This document shows, in pieces, positions 1-8,295 of a stretch of 64,000 bases of DNA. The notes beneath the pieces are model-generated. The model was not told the origin of the DNA, searched no databases, and saw nothing but the letters and a program-made list of their open reading frames with translations. The stretch comes from an uncultured Chthonomonas sp. (lineage in GTDB: Bacteria; Armatimonadota; Chthonomonadetes; Chthonomonadales; CAJBBX01): contig CAJBBX010000174.1 of NCBI GenBank assembly GCA_903951425.1, positions 24,642-88,641 of the forward strand, given 5' to 3'. Both the position numbers and the translations under genes were made by a program. How positions within the stretch are numbered: the stretch's first letter is position 1; each line of letters starts with the position of its first letter.

Positions 1-343
1 CGCGGCGGGCGATGTCGTTGGCGATCACCTCGCGCGGGACGGCAACGATCATGCCACGCAACCTGCTTGCCTTGAACATGGCGCGGATCATCTCGATGAT
101 GGTCCCGGCGCCGAGCAGAGCCTCGTCTGCATCGCTGTACGCCGCGAGCACCAGGACGGTGTCGGGTGAGGCCGACTCGTCGAGTGTGGCCTGCTGGTCC
201 TTGATCGTACGGTCCAGGACGGTGAGCTGCTGCTGTAGCGCGGCGGCATCGTCAGCGGCACGTGCTTGGAGCGCAGGGCAGAGCAGGAGGGAACAGAAGC
301 AGAGGGCCGCGGCGAGCGAGGAGGTGAGACGATGGTGGATCAT
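1..343 (-). CDS. Partial secreted protein of unknown function, runs off the left edge
   Basis: Minus-strand open frame MIHHRLTSSLAAALCFCSLLLCPALQARAADDAAALQQQLTVLDRTIKDQQATLDESASPDTVLVLAAYSDADEALLGAGTIIEMIRAM...; clear signal peptide; absent from ORF track because it has no stop in the window. Confidence 0.6.
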   Translation of the reverse strand, partial: MIHHRLTSSLAAALCFCSLLLCPALQARAADDAAALQQQLTVLDRTIKDQQATLDESASPDTVLVLAAYSDADEALLGAGTIIEMIRAMFKASRLRGMIVAVPREVIANDIARR

Positions 344-589
344 CGGATTACCTTTCCCGGGCGCGAATCCGCGACGAGAGTTCGGTCCTCGTCGGTCACG
401 GCGCTATTCGACGCGGAGGCGCTATTCCCTTCTACATGAGCCTGGCTTGAGCTGCTCTGGCACTGAGGCATCATTCGGTCCGGCCGGTGGCCGCCGGCCG
501 CGGATCGGGGACGCTGCCGAACCCGATCGACCGATCGTAGCCGGCTGGATCACCATCGAGGCGGGTCGACCGTGCCGTGTGGGCAAACA

Positions 590-822
590 CTAGCGGCGGG
601 GGTTGGGAACCTCGACCGGCAGGCCCCCGCACTTTGCAGCCGAGTTCAGGTCGATATCACTGGAGACGATGGCAGTCGGGCGTAGTCCCGCGCGCGCTAC
701 GGGCCAGTGAATTTCGGCTGTAGGTACGAGTTGGGCGGCGTCATGGCCCCGCAGGCCATGGCGCTCAGGTAACCGCATCGCCTCTTCAGCAACCGGCTGC
801 CCAGGCTCCGCGTTCTGGTATG
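590..822 (-). pseudogene. C-terminal remnant of a VapC-like PIN-domain toxin
   Basis: Frame GQPVAEEAMRLPERHGLRGHDAAQLVPTAEIHWPVARAGLRPTAIVSSDIDLNSAAKCGGLPVEVPNPRR resembles the PIN C-terminal pattern (LRGYDAVQLA...VSAD.DLN.AA...GL.V..PN); in-frame TGA upstream and no N-terminal half. Confidence 0.5.
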
Positions 823-954
823 CTGGGCGTCAGCCACGGCACGGACACATCGGCAGCCCACATTGCGGACCGCCCGATGGCGCCGGACGACGAGATTGCG
901 GCCTCCGACCGCCACCAGTCGCGCTGCTCTGACGGCGGTCAGCGGGGCAGAAGG

Positions 955-2295
955 ATGACACCGATGATCGCGGAACTCGCCTTGGCCCTGCTTGGGGCTT
1001 CGCCGGTAGTTACGGTGACGGCGGACGAGCCGACCGTCGTGCGAGAGACACCCAGTGGGTGGGAGCGCATGGTTACCTTGTCTGTAACCAATCCGGGCTC
1101 TCAGCCGCTCCGTGGCTTGCGGCTGGACGCCATGTCGCGCTCACGCGAGCTTCTGGATGTGCCGCCCGGAGGCGCCTGCGACACGCTATGGGTCCGCTTG
1201 CCTGCCCCGGCGCAGCTTCGCGCCCGGCTCGTTCAGGGCAACCGTGTTCTCTGGGACGGTAGCCTCGACCTACCACCGGCTCGGTCGGCGGTCCGCATCC
1301 CGCGCTCGCCCTGCGTCCGCCTGTCAGATCTGAGACCACTGATGCTCCGCGGCACCAACTACTACCCGCGCGCTCAGCCCTGGCCGGGCATCTGGCGCGC
1401 CATGGATCGGGACGCCTTCGAGGCCGAGTTCCGCGAGATGGACGCGCTCCACATCAACTGGGTCCGCACGTTCTACAACCTCGACACCGATGCGGGCCTG
1501 CATCGCCCCGACGGCAGCTTCACCGGCAAGCTTCTGGCGCGGGTGGACACGCTTCTCGGGGTAGCGGCACGGCATCGCGTCAAGGTCATGCTCACGATCG
1601 GACTCTGGGGCAAGCCGGACGACCTCGCGATGCAGCAGCGCTTCTTCCGAACGGGTGTCGAACCGTTTGCGTACGACGGCCGGATCCTCATGTGGGACCT
1701 GATCAACGAGCCCGGCGGCTCCGACGGCCCCAAAGCGACCCCGGAACTCGCGAGCTGGATTCAGACCATGTGGGCGTACCTGGCGGCATTGGATAACCGG
1801 CATCTCGCAACAGTGGGCCTCTGCTGGCAGTTCGACCAACTCTGGGCCCTCGGCGTGAAGCCGCCGGTGGGCCAGTACCACAACTACTCCGGAGCCGTGG
1901 GTGTGCAGCCCAAGGGGCAGGTCCCCGTCCGAAATGTGGCTGACGATCTGCGCGCGATCGCCAAACAGATCGACAGCCGACCCGTGATCATCGGCGAGTT
2001 CGGCTACGCGAGCGTGCCCGATGCTGCCAGGAAGGACGCGACCGAAGCGCGGCAGGATGCTATCACCAGGGGGGTGCTCGAAGGGGTCGAGGCCGCGGTC
2101 GATGGTGGCGTCAAGGTCGCAGGCGTCGCTAACTGGTGTGCCTTCGCCTTCCTGCCAGACTGGATGGGCAAGGGAGAGCAGTCGTTCGGTTCGATCCGCC
2201 TTGACGGCAGCCTTAAGCCGGCTGGCATCTCGCTCCGTGACACCTATGCGCGCTGGCGCAAGAAGTGCCGCGCCCCGTGGGAAGGCGGGCGCTGA
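955..2295 (+). CDS. Glycoside hydrolase family 5-like (cellulase/mannanase fold) secreted protein
   Basis: LRGTNYYP, WDLINEPGG (acid/base) and VIIGEFGYAS (nucleophile) motifs; internal ATG at 955 fits a signal peptide better than the 820 start. Confidence 0.75.
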   Translation: MTPMIAELALALLGASPVVTVTADEPTVVRETPSGWERMVTLSVTNPGSQPLRGLRLDAMSRSRELLDVPPGGACDTLWVRLPAPAQLRARLVQGNRVLWDGSLDLPPARSAVRIPRSPCVRLSDLRPLMLRGTNYYPRAQPWPGIWRAMDRDAFEAEFREMDALHINWVRTFYNLDTDAGLHRPDGSFTGKLLARVDTLLGVAARHRVKVMLTIGLWGKPDDLAMQQRFFRTGVEPFAYDGRILMWDLINEPGGSDGPKATPELASWIQTMWAYLAALDNRHLATVGLCWQFDQLWALGVKPPVGQYHNYSGAVGVQPKGQVPVRNVADDLRAIAKQIDSRPVIIGEFGYASVPDAARKDATEARQDAITRGVLEGVEAAVDGGVKVAGVANWCAFAFLPDWMGKGEQSFGSIRLDGSLKPAGISLRDTYARWRKKCRAPWEGGR

Positions 2296-2343
2296 TGAAG
2301 TGCGCGGTTCGTACGCTCAGCGCGGCGTTCTCTCACCAACACC

Positions 2344-2525
2344 ACGGTAGCCGGTAATCCGCAACAGGCTCCCGCGGAAGAGGGTGGGCTTGACCTACTT
2401 CGTGTAGCAGTGGATGGCGAGGAACCAGTCCTGGCCCTCGACCTCGTACGGACTTGACCGAGGCCATTGCCGTCGCCCTTCGGCATCTGAGGGTTACCGC
2501 CTGCCAGGAGTACCGGCTCTTCCAT
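2344..2525 (-). pseudogene. Decayed DUF1801 family protein (copy B)
   Basis: MEEPVLLAGGNPQMPKGDGN then, in another frame, YEVEGQDWFLAIHCYTK*VKPTLFRGSLLRI; DUF1801-like with an internal deletion, frameshift and premature TAG. Confidence 0.6.
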
Positions 2526-2537
2526 GTCTCGCGACGG

Positions 2538-2989
2538 CTACGCTGCGGCGCCGCTGCTCGGCTTGGCGCCTGAGGACGTGTTCAGCGCTACGGCAGCGCG
2601 AATGAGCACCCGGAGCGCTTCTTCGTCGATCTGGTCGCGCTCGTGTACATCGATGGCACGCCTTGCATTACCTTCGAGGCTGGAGTTGAGGAGGCCGGCG
2701 GGGTCCGGTAGTGAGGCGCCCTTGGCGAAAGTCATCTTCACTGCGCTCTGGCTATCTCGCCGGTGCAGATGGTCCCGGCGTGAGACCAGACCGGAACGCC
2801 GCCAGGACTCGACGGCTTCCTCCACTTCACCTCCTCGACTGCGTCGGGGTCGGCCTGCTTGATGAGGGCCCTGACGCGGACGAGCGTCTCGCCCCGCCAG
2901 TCGCCCAACTCGCGTATCCTTGCGCCAATCAGCTGAGACGGGGTCTCTTCACCCATGCTCTCTGGCGCGTTGCTCGTCTCGTTCGCCAT
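2538..2989 (-). pseudogene. Frameshifted DUF1801 family protein (copy A)
   Basis: MGEETPSQLIGARIRELGDWRGETLVRVRALIKQADPDAVEEVKWRKPSSPGGVPVWSHAGTICTGE continues in the next frame as SAVKMTFAKGASLPDPAGLLNSSLEGNARRAIDVHERDQIDEEALRVLIRAAVALNTSS. Confidence 0.65.
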
Positions 2990-3321
2990 GGTTGCTGTCG
3001 CCTTCCTTGCTTGGGTTGGCGCGAGCGCCCCGCCGGACTATCGATAGACAGCACTTGGCCCAGGCGCATCCCGCTTCCAATAAGATGGCCGGTCCCGAAC
3101 CGTCTAAGTCCGGCGGCCGCACTGCGGTTGCCGATACACCGTGCAGTACGGACGTGGCATGGTTGGTGGTAGTGGGCGCCGCCTGGTGGAGTGATTGATC
3201 GCTGACGTTCTCGGCTGCTGCCGATGCAGGCTTCGCAGAGCGCCTCGGAGTTCGGCGCACGGCACCAGCCGAGCCTACGGGGCGTACAGCCGATCAGGAC
3301 GTTTTACGTCCAGGTAGCGAA

Positions 3322-4023
3322 CTATGGCGGGGCTTCCAGTTCTGGGTGCAGGGTTGGTCGGGCGTGCGCTCGTGACGCCAGTTGCACGAATCGATCCGTC
3401 GTCAAGACGTAGTCGTAGCCTGTCGCCAGGATGTTCGGCAGCCGCCTGGACTGAGCTGCGTCGTCTGTGGCGTCCTCGACACACAGAGTCCGGTATCCGA
3501 GCCGCTTCGCGCTGGACGCAGTCTTGCCCAGGCACGCGCCCGTATGGCCGCCAACGAAGACGATGCTCCGGACGTCCAGGTTCTGAAGGATGAACTCGAT
3601 GTTGGACGATTCAAAGGCATCCTGAGCCGACTTGGCCAATACGTACTCGCCGTCCCTGACCCCTAGCTCATCCGCAGGACGGGAATCCGAGGACCCGATG
3701 TAGTGGGGCCAGCGGCCGTAATCGCTGCCGAACTGCTTCAGAAAGAGAGAGCGGACCGGAGGTGCCAGATCCATGCCGTCGCGACATCGGTACCCCCAGT
3801 GCACGAAGACCATCGGCAGGCGGATCGCGCGGCACGCATCCGCGACTCTGCGCGCATTGGGCAGGCAAATGCTGCGGTGGTAGTCCAGAGCGGCATTGGC
3901 GTCGTCAAGGGTGATACCTTGCCGGCTCCACTCCTCGGGCACGGTACCCAGAGGAGCAGCCGAGTTGGGCTGGAAATCCACGCACACGTACGCGCAGCGC
4001 TCGAGGAAGCCGGTGTCCACCAT
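3322..4023 (-). CDS. Isochorismatase-family cysteine hydrolase
   Basis: VCVDFQPN, VFVHWGYR, VFVGGHTGACLGKTASSAKRLGYRTLCVEDATDD; alternative start upstream at 4146. Confidence 0.75.
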   Translation of the reverse strand: MVDTGFLERCAYVCVDFQPNSAAPLGTVPEEWSRQGITLDDANAALDYHRSICLPNARRVADACRAIRLPMVFVHWGYRCRDGMDLAPPVRSLFLKQFGSDYGRWPHYIGSSDSRPADELGVRDGEYVLAKSAQDAFESSNIEFILQNLDVRSIVFVGGHTGACLGKTASSAKRLGYRTLCVEDATDDAAQSRRLPNILATGYDYVLTTDRFVQLASRAHARPTLHPELEAPP

Positions 4024-4264
4024 CTGGCCAATCACTCCCTTCGGATCGGGCACGGCGAGCACTGCCGGTCCGATAGACCGGCAAGCGCAAACGATGTCTA
4101 CGGTTCCGGCCGGCGCCCATAATGCGCGTGTTTGCGGTGGCTCCAACGCGGCGCAGGAGTATGGTACGCCATACTACGTCGTCGATCGATGCAGTCTGCC
4201 TGAGGCGGCCTTGCGGAACTAGAGATCGAGCCGAAGGAACCATGTCGCGGAGGAGGCATCACCA

Positions 4265-5098
4265 ATGCTCAAGCCTGACTACAGGCTGGACCCTGTTCGG
4301 CGAATGGTCGTTATGGGCGAATCGAACGCCTATGGCATGTGTGCAGGCGATCCGCTGAACGAATGGGTCCAGGCGTTGGCGTTCCTCATCCGGCGCTTCC
4401 AGGACGGTCCACTTCGTGTCTTCAACAACTCGATCCCGGCGAATGTAGTGAGCCCGCGGGCGCCCGGCTACGGCGCGTTCCTCGGTTGCGGCACCGCGCC
4501 CTCCGCTCTGGAACGCTTCGACCAAGACATGATCAGCTACAAGCCGGACCTGGCGGTTTACGCATACGGCTTGAACGACTCGCGCTGCGGCCACGCGCTG
4601 GACAGCTTCATCGCCGATTACGGGACGATCATTGCCCGGACCAGGGAGTGCCTACCGGACGCGCTGCTGGTTCTGGTCGGTCCTTACTGGAACACTCAGT
4701 ACGAGGTCGCCGAATGGACGAGGCATGAGTACGACTCAGTACGTGAAGGCTTCGGCCCGTTCGCGGTAGGGGGCAGCGACCTCGTTCTCAGCTACAACAA
4801 GTCGATCGCCAATCTGGCTGCGCGACATAGGGCGCTGTTCGTGGATGTCTATTCGGTCACCGAGAGGGCTGCGTGGCTCCTCAACGGCGACCAGTGCCAC
4901 TTCAACGACGTCGGGCAGTGGCTCATTGGGCAGACCGTCTTCGGAGCCATCGCCGCGAACTGCTCGTTCATCGGGCGCAAGAGCGCAGATGCGGCCGCTG
5001 AAGCCGGCCTCACGATCCATACCACCGGTGGCACGAACGCCCTTCCCGATGTGATAGAAGCGTGGCGGCCGTCGAACTGTGGCCCGGCTGGCGCCTAA
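4265..5098 (+). CDS. SGNH/GDSL-type esterase/hydrolase
   Basis: Block I GESNAYG, block III GLNDSRCG, block V GDQCHFNDVGQ. Confidence 0.75.
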   Translation: MLKPDYRLDPVRRMVVMGESNAYGMCAGDPLNEWVQALAFLIRRFQDGPLRVFNNSIPANVVSPRAPGYGAFLGCGTAPSALERFDQDMISYKPDLAVYAYGLNDSRCGHALDSFIADYGTIIARTRECLPDALLVLVGPYWNTQYEVAEWTRHEYDSVREGFGPFAVGGSDLVLSYNKSIANLAARHRALFVDVYSVTERAAWLLNGDQCHFNDVGQWLIGQTVFGAIAANCSFIGRKSADAAAEAGLTIHTTGGTNALPDVIEAWRPSNCGPAGA

Positions 5099-5163
5099 CT
5101 CATGTGCGGACTCGGGCGAGGTGGCGGCAGGAGCGAGCGAATGGCCTCGAATAGGGGCTGGCA

Positions 5164-5691
5164 ATGAGCCCGATCCTGTGGCACGAACCCAGGGCGTACC
5201 TGCGGGCGGTCTACTACGACAACGAGCGTGTTCGTCCGCTCGACTCCGCCAGGCTCGCGGCCGCTGTGTTCGCATTCATGCTGGGTATGCGATTCGTCGT
5301 CGGCCTGCGGCAGGTTCCGGACGCCCGCCTGTTGGGCTGGCCGGCCATGGTCTGGCTGGCTGCCGGCGTGGCCCTATTCGTCGCGTACGGACTTCTGGCG
5401 ATCATCTCCATGGTGGCGCCCTCCATCGTGATCTTCTCGGATAAGGGCGTCAACAACAATCGGTTCCTCGGCGTCGGGTGGCGCATCAGGTTCTGGGCAT
5501 GGGATCGCATCGGCATGATCGGCGTCGGCACCGAGGCTCTCGCTGACCAGCTGTTCCGCGTCGTCGTGCTACTCGACCACGACGGCGGCTTCCTTGCGAG
5601 GTTGGCCCTGGCGGACAACGTGACGCCCGGCGACCTGGACCGCTTCGCTGCCGAGCACGGAGTCGAGGTGGCAGGCAAGGAGCGCCCGTAG
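5164..5691 (+). CDS. Hypothetical membrane protein with two predicted TM helices
   Basis: Hydrophobic segments LLGWPAMVWLAAGVALFVAYGLLAIISMVAPSIVIF. Confidence 0.55.
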   Translation: MSPILWHEPRAYLRAVYYDNERVRPLDSARLAAAVFAFMLGMRFVVGLRQVPDARLLGWPAMVWLAAGVALFVAYGLLAIISMVAPSIVIFSDKGVNNNRFLGVGWRIRFWAWDRIGMIGVGTEALADQLFRVVVLLDHDGGFLARLALADNVTPGDLDRFAAEHGVEVAGKERP

Positions 5692-5715
5692 GGGCAGCCA
5701 CGCGGATCGGCAGCC

Positions 5716-6110
5716 CTACCGCAGCAGCTCTGCTCCTATGGCCCGGAACTCGCTGTCGGTGGGCAGTCGACCGTTCTCCTTGAAGAAGGCGGCCACGCGC
5801 CGTTTGCCTTCGCGATTGGACTGCGCGTGCAGGTCGTAGACCGGCTGCGTCTCACCCTTGTCGTTGATCATCCGGAAGCCTAGTGCTTGCCGTCGGGCTT
5901 CTCGTTGCAGTACACCCCCGCTAGAGGGCGAAGCGGCAGCCCCACTCCAAGGCGGCGCTGTAGTAGTCGATCCGGCACGTCAGGTACACCACCATGCCGA
6001 GGATGACGACGAGGCCCACGGAGCCGATCGTCGCGTGCGCAACCGAACGCGAGGTCCGCAGGATCGGCCGTATCGGTCTGTCGCCCGTCCAGGACGCGAC
6101 GGCTCCCGCA
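5716..6110 (-). pseudogene. Degraded small membrane-anchored protein
   Basis: Three colinear frame segments: WTGDRPIRPILRTSRSVAHATIGSVGLVVILGMVVYLTCRIDYYSAALEWGCRFAL* / LAGVYCNEKPDGKH* / LGFRMINDKGETQPVYDLHAQSNREGKRRVAAFFKENGRLPTDSEFRAIGAELLR*. Confidence 0.4.
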
Positions 6111-6120
6111 CTGCGCCGGT

Positions 6121-7956
6121 TCAGCTCCTTGTCACGGTGACCACGCCGAGCTTGTAGCGCCGGCGCCCGTCATCGCCGGCCAGCGGAAGCGCGATCCGCG
6201 GCGTGCCGTCGCGGTCGCCCACAGAAACGCGGACCTCACAGATGCCTGCCGGGAGGTCTGACGGGAGCGCGAACTGCCGCGCCCGCGTCACGGCCCTCGC
6301 CTGCCCCGGCGGGCCCACTGGCAGATCGCGCACATCCGTCGCGTCATCCACCAGTGTGGCCAGCAACTGCCCCTTGTCGCCGAACAGCCAGTAGGTCGGG
6401 CAGCCTCCCGGCAGGCACGGCGCGACGCCGGTGTTGCGCCAGGATGCGGAGACCGCCAGACCGTCGGCGGACGCCACACTCTCGGGCCACGAAGCCTCCG
6501 CAAGCGATAGTCGGTAGCCGATCCGCTGGTTCATGCGCCGGATCAGGTCGCCGTTCTCCGCGAGGAACTCGTGCGGGTCCGCGTGGATGGACACGTAGCT
6601 CGCGTGGTAGTCCTCCACTGCCTTCAGGTACTCGCTGCCGTCGCCCCACGCCTTGACCTGCTTGGCGTAACCGTAGTGCCCCGACTCGATGATCACCGGC
6701 GCGCTCGGCCAGAACTCCTTGGCCAGCCAGTCGCTGAAGTAGGCCCTCGGGGCAGCCTCCACCAGGATGCTGTCGTCGCGAAGCGTGCACCCCACCGACC
6801 GTGCATACTGGAGCGACGCGGTGTCGCAGTTCATGTTCCAACCAGCGAACGCGATTTTCGCGTCCCGGTCGAAGTGCATGAACGGTGTCACCGCAGGGGG
6901 CGGCGTCACGCGCACATCCCAAGTGGCATCGATCTGCCAGCGCCTCCCGGCGCGGGAGAGGCCGCCCACTCGGACCGCATACTCGCCGCCGGGTCGTTCC
7001 TGCGCCCGAACGGGCACGAAGGTCGGCGTGCCGTCTGTCGCGACCGTCAGTCTGCCCGCTGCCACGCGCCGGTCCGGCTTGCCGACCGCGGGCGCAAGCC
7101 GAGCGTCCGGACGTGTCGTGTCGCCCGGTGACCAGAGGCCGACGAACACATTATATTGCTTACCGGCTGCATCATCCGGCAGCGTGAACGCCATGGGCGC
7201 GCGCGTCGTGCCGGGCCTGTGGAGGTCGCCGTCCGCGAACCAGGTGGTGAAGTCGTCCTGGGCGGCCAGAACGGTGCGAGGAAAGCACCTGCGGTGGATA
7301 TCGATGTGCCGCTTGACAGTCGCCAGGCCGTATTGCCTCGCGATCGGATGGCCCTCCCCCCAGATCCCGAGCGTTCCCACGTCCACGAACGCCACGTTCG
7401 GGTTCCCGTCGTAGCGCGCCCCGGCGGCCTTCAGGAAGCGCTCGAGCTTCGCCAGGAAGACCGGGTCGTCGTAGTCCGGCTCCCAGCACGCCTTCTCCTG
7501 TACATGACCCTTGGCGCCGGCCTGGCGCACCCACTCCGGCGTGGCGTAGCGCCCGTTCGGCGTGTTCGGGTCTCCCTCGTAGCAAGTGAGGCGGATCGCG
7601 ATCTTCTTCCCTGCGGCGATGTATCGTTGGGCCGGCGTGTCCACCACCGACCAGCGGAAGCGGCCCTCCTCGGGCTCGAGATAGGACCACGCCAGCCTTA
7701 GATACGCCACCGTAAGCCCTGGGAACTCGCTGCCAGTGTAGGTTGGCCCCAGCGGCGCCCCGTAGCCCGCGATGGTGTTGTCGTAGTGGTGGAACACCCA
7801 GCCCATGCCGGGATTGTCGAGAGCGACACACGTATCAACCGGTCGCACGGTGACGGACGGCGCCGTCCGACGGACCGTGTCCGAGTGCGCCAATCCTGCC
7901 CACCCGCACAGCACCCCCGCGCACAGCGCCAGGCCGACCCTGAACCGTTGTCGCAT
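6121..7956 (-). CDS. DUF4832-type secreted protein, beta-galactosidase-like N-terminus
   Basis: NPGMGWVFHHYDN, LRLAWSYLEPEEGRFRWSVVDTPAQRYIAAGKKIAIRLTCYEG; signal peptide at MRQRFRVGLALCAGVLCGWAGLAHS. Confidence 0.7.
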   Translation of the reverse strand: MRQRFRVGLALCAGVLCGWAGLAHSDTVRRTAPSVTVRPVDTCVALDNPGMGWVFHHYDNTIAGYGAPLGPTYTGSEFPGLTVAYLRLAWSYLEPEEGRFRWSVVDTPAQRYIAAGKKIAIRLTCYEGDPNTPNGRYATPEWVRQAGAKGHVQEKACWEPDYDDPVFLAKLERFLKAAGARYDGNPNVAFVDVGTLGIWGEGHPIARQYGLATVKRHIDIHRRCFPRTVLAAQDDFTTWFADGDLHRPGTTRAPMAFTLPDDAAGKQYNVFVGLWSPGDTTRPDARLAPAVGKPDRRVAAGRLTVATDGTPTFVPVRAQERPGGEYAVRVGGLSRAGRRWQIDATWDVRVTPPPAVTPFMHFDRDAKIAFAGWNMNCDTASLQYARSVGCTLRDDSILVEAAPRAYFSDWLAKEFWPSAPVIIESGHYGYAKQVKAWGDGSEYLKAVEDYHASYVSIHADPHEFLAENGDLIRRMNQRIGYRLSLAEASWPESVASADGLAVSASWRNTGVAPCLPGGCPTYWLFGDKGQLLATLVDDATDVRDLPVGPPGQARAVTRARQFALPSDLPAGICEVRVSVGDRDGTPRIALPLAGDDGRRRYKLGVVTVTRS

Positions 7957-8295
7957 CGTATCGCCTCTCAATCCAATGCCCCGCGCGGCCCAGTGGGGCA
8001 GGGCGCCCCAGGGCGATCCACGGTTGCATGGCCAAAGTCTAGCATGACCCAACAGGCGCCGGCGGCTATGCCGGCGAGATCATCCACCTCCCGGACCCGG
8101 TGGTTGTTCCACGTCCCATGAACCATCACCCCGCCTGAGCGAAGCAAGTACGCCTCTTGGCGAATATGGAATAGAATCGGCGTACGGCCTCCCGTGACGC
8201 CAGTCGGTCTCCTCCTGTACTGCACTGGATGTTGGGCGGTGGGAGTGCGCCACGCGAGCGGCGTCCGCATCGGGGGCCAAGTCCGGAGGTTCATC

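Noticed and set aside
12-593. 193-aa plus-strand ORF in the track
   Set aside because: Antisense to a better minus-strand frame with a signal peptide that leaves the window; composition is typical of GC-rich shadow ORFs
1324-1881. Minus-strand ORF within the GH5-like gene
   Set aside because: Shadow ORF of a gene with clear catalytic motifs
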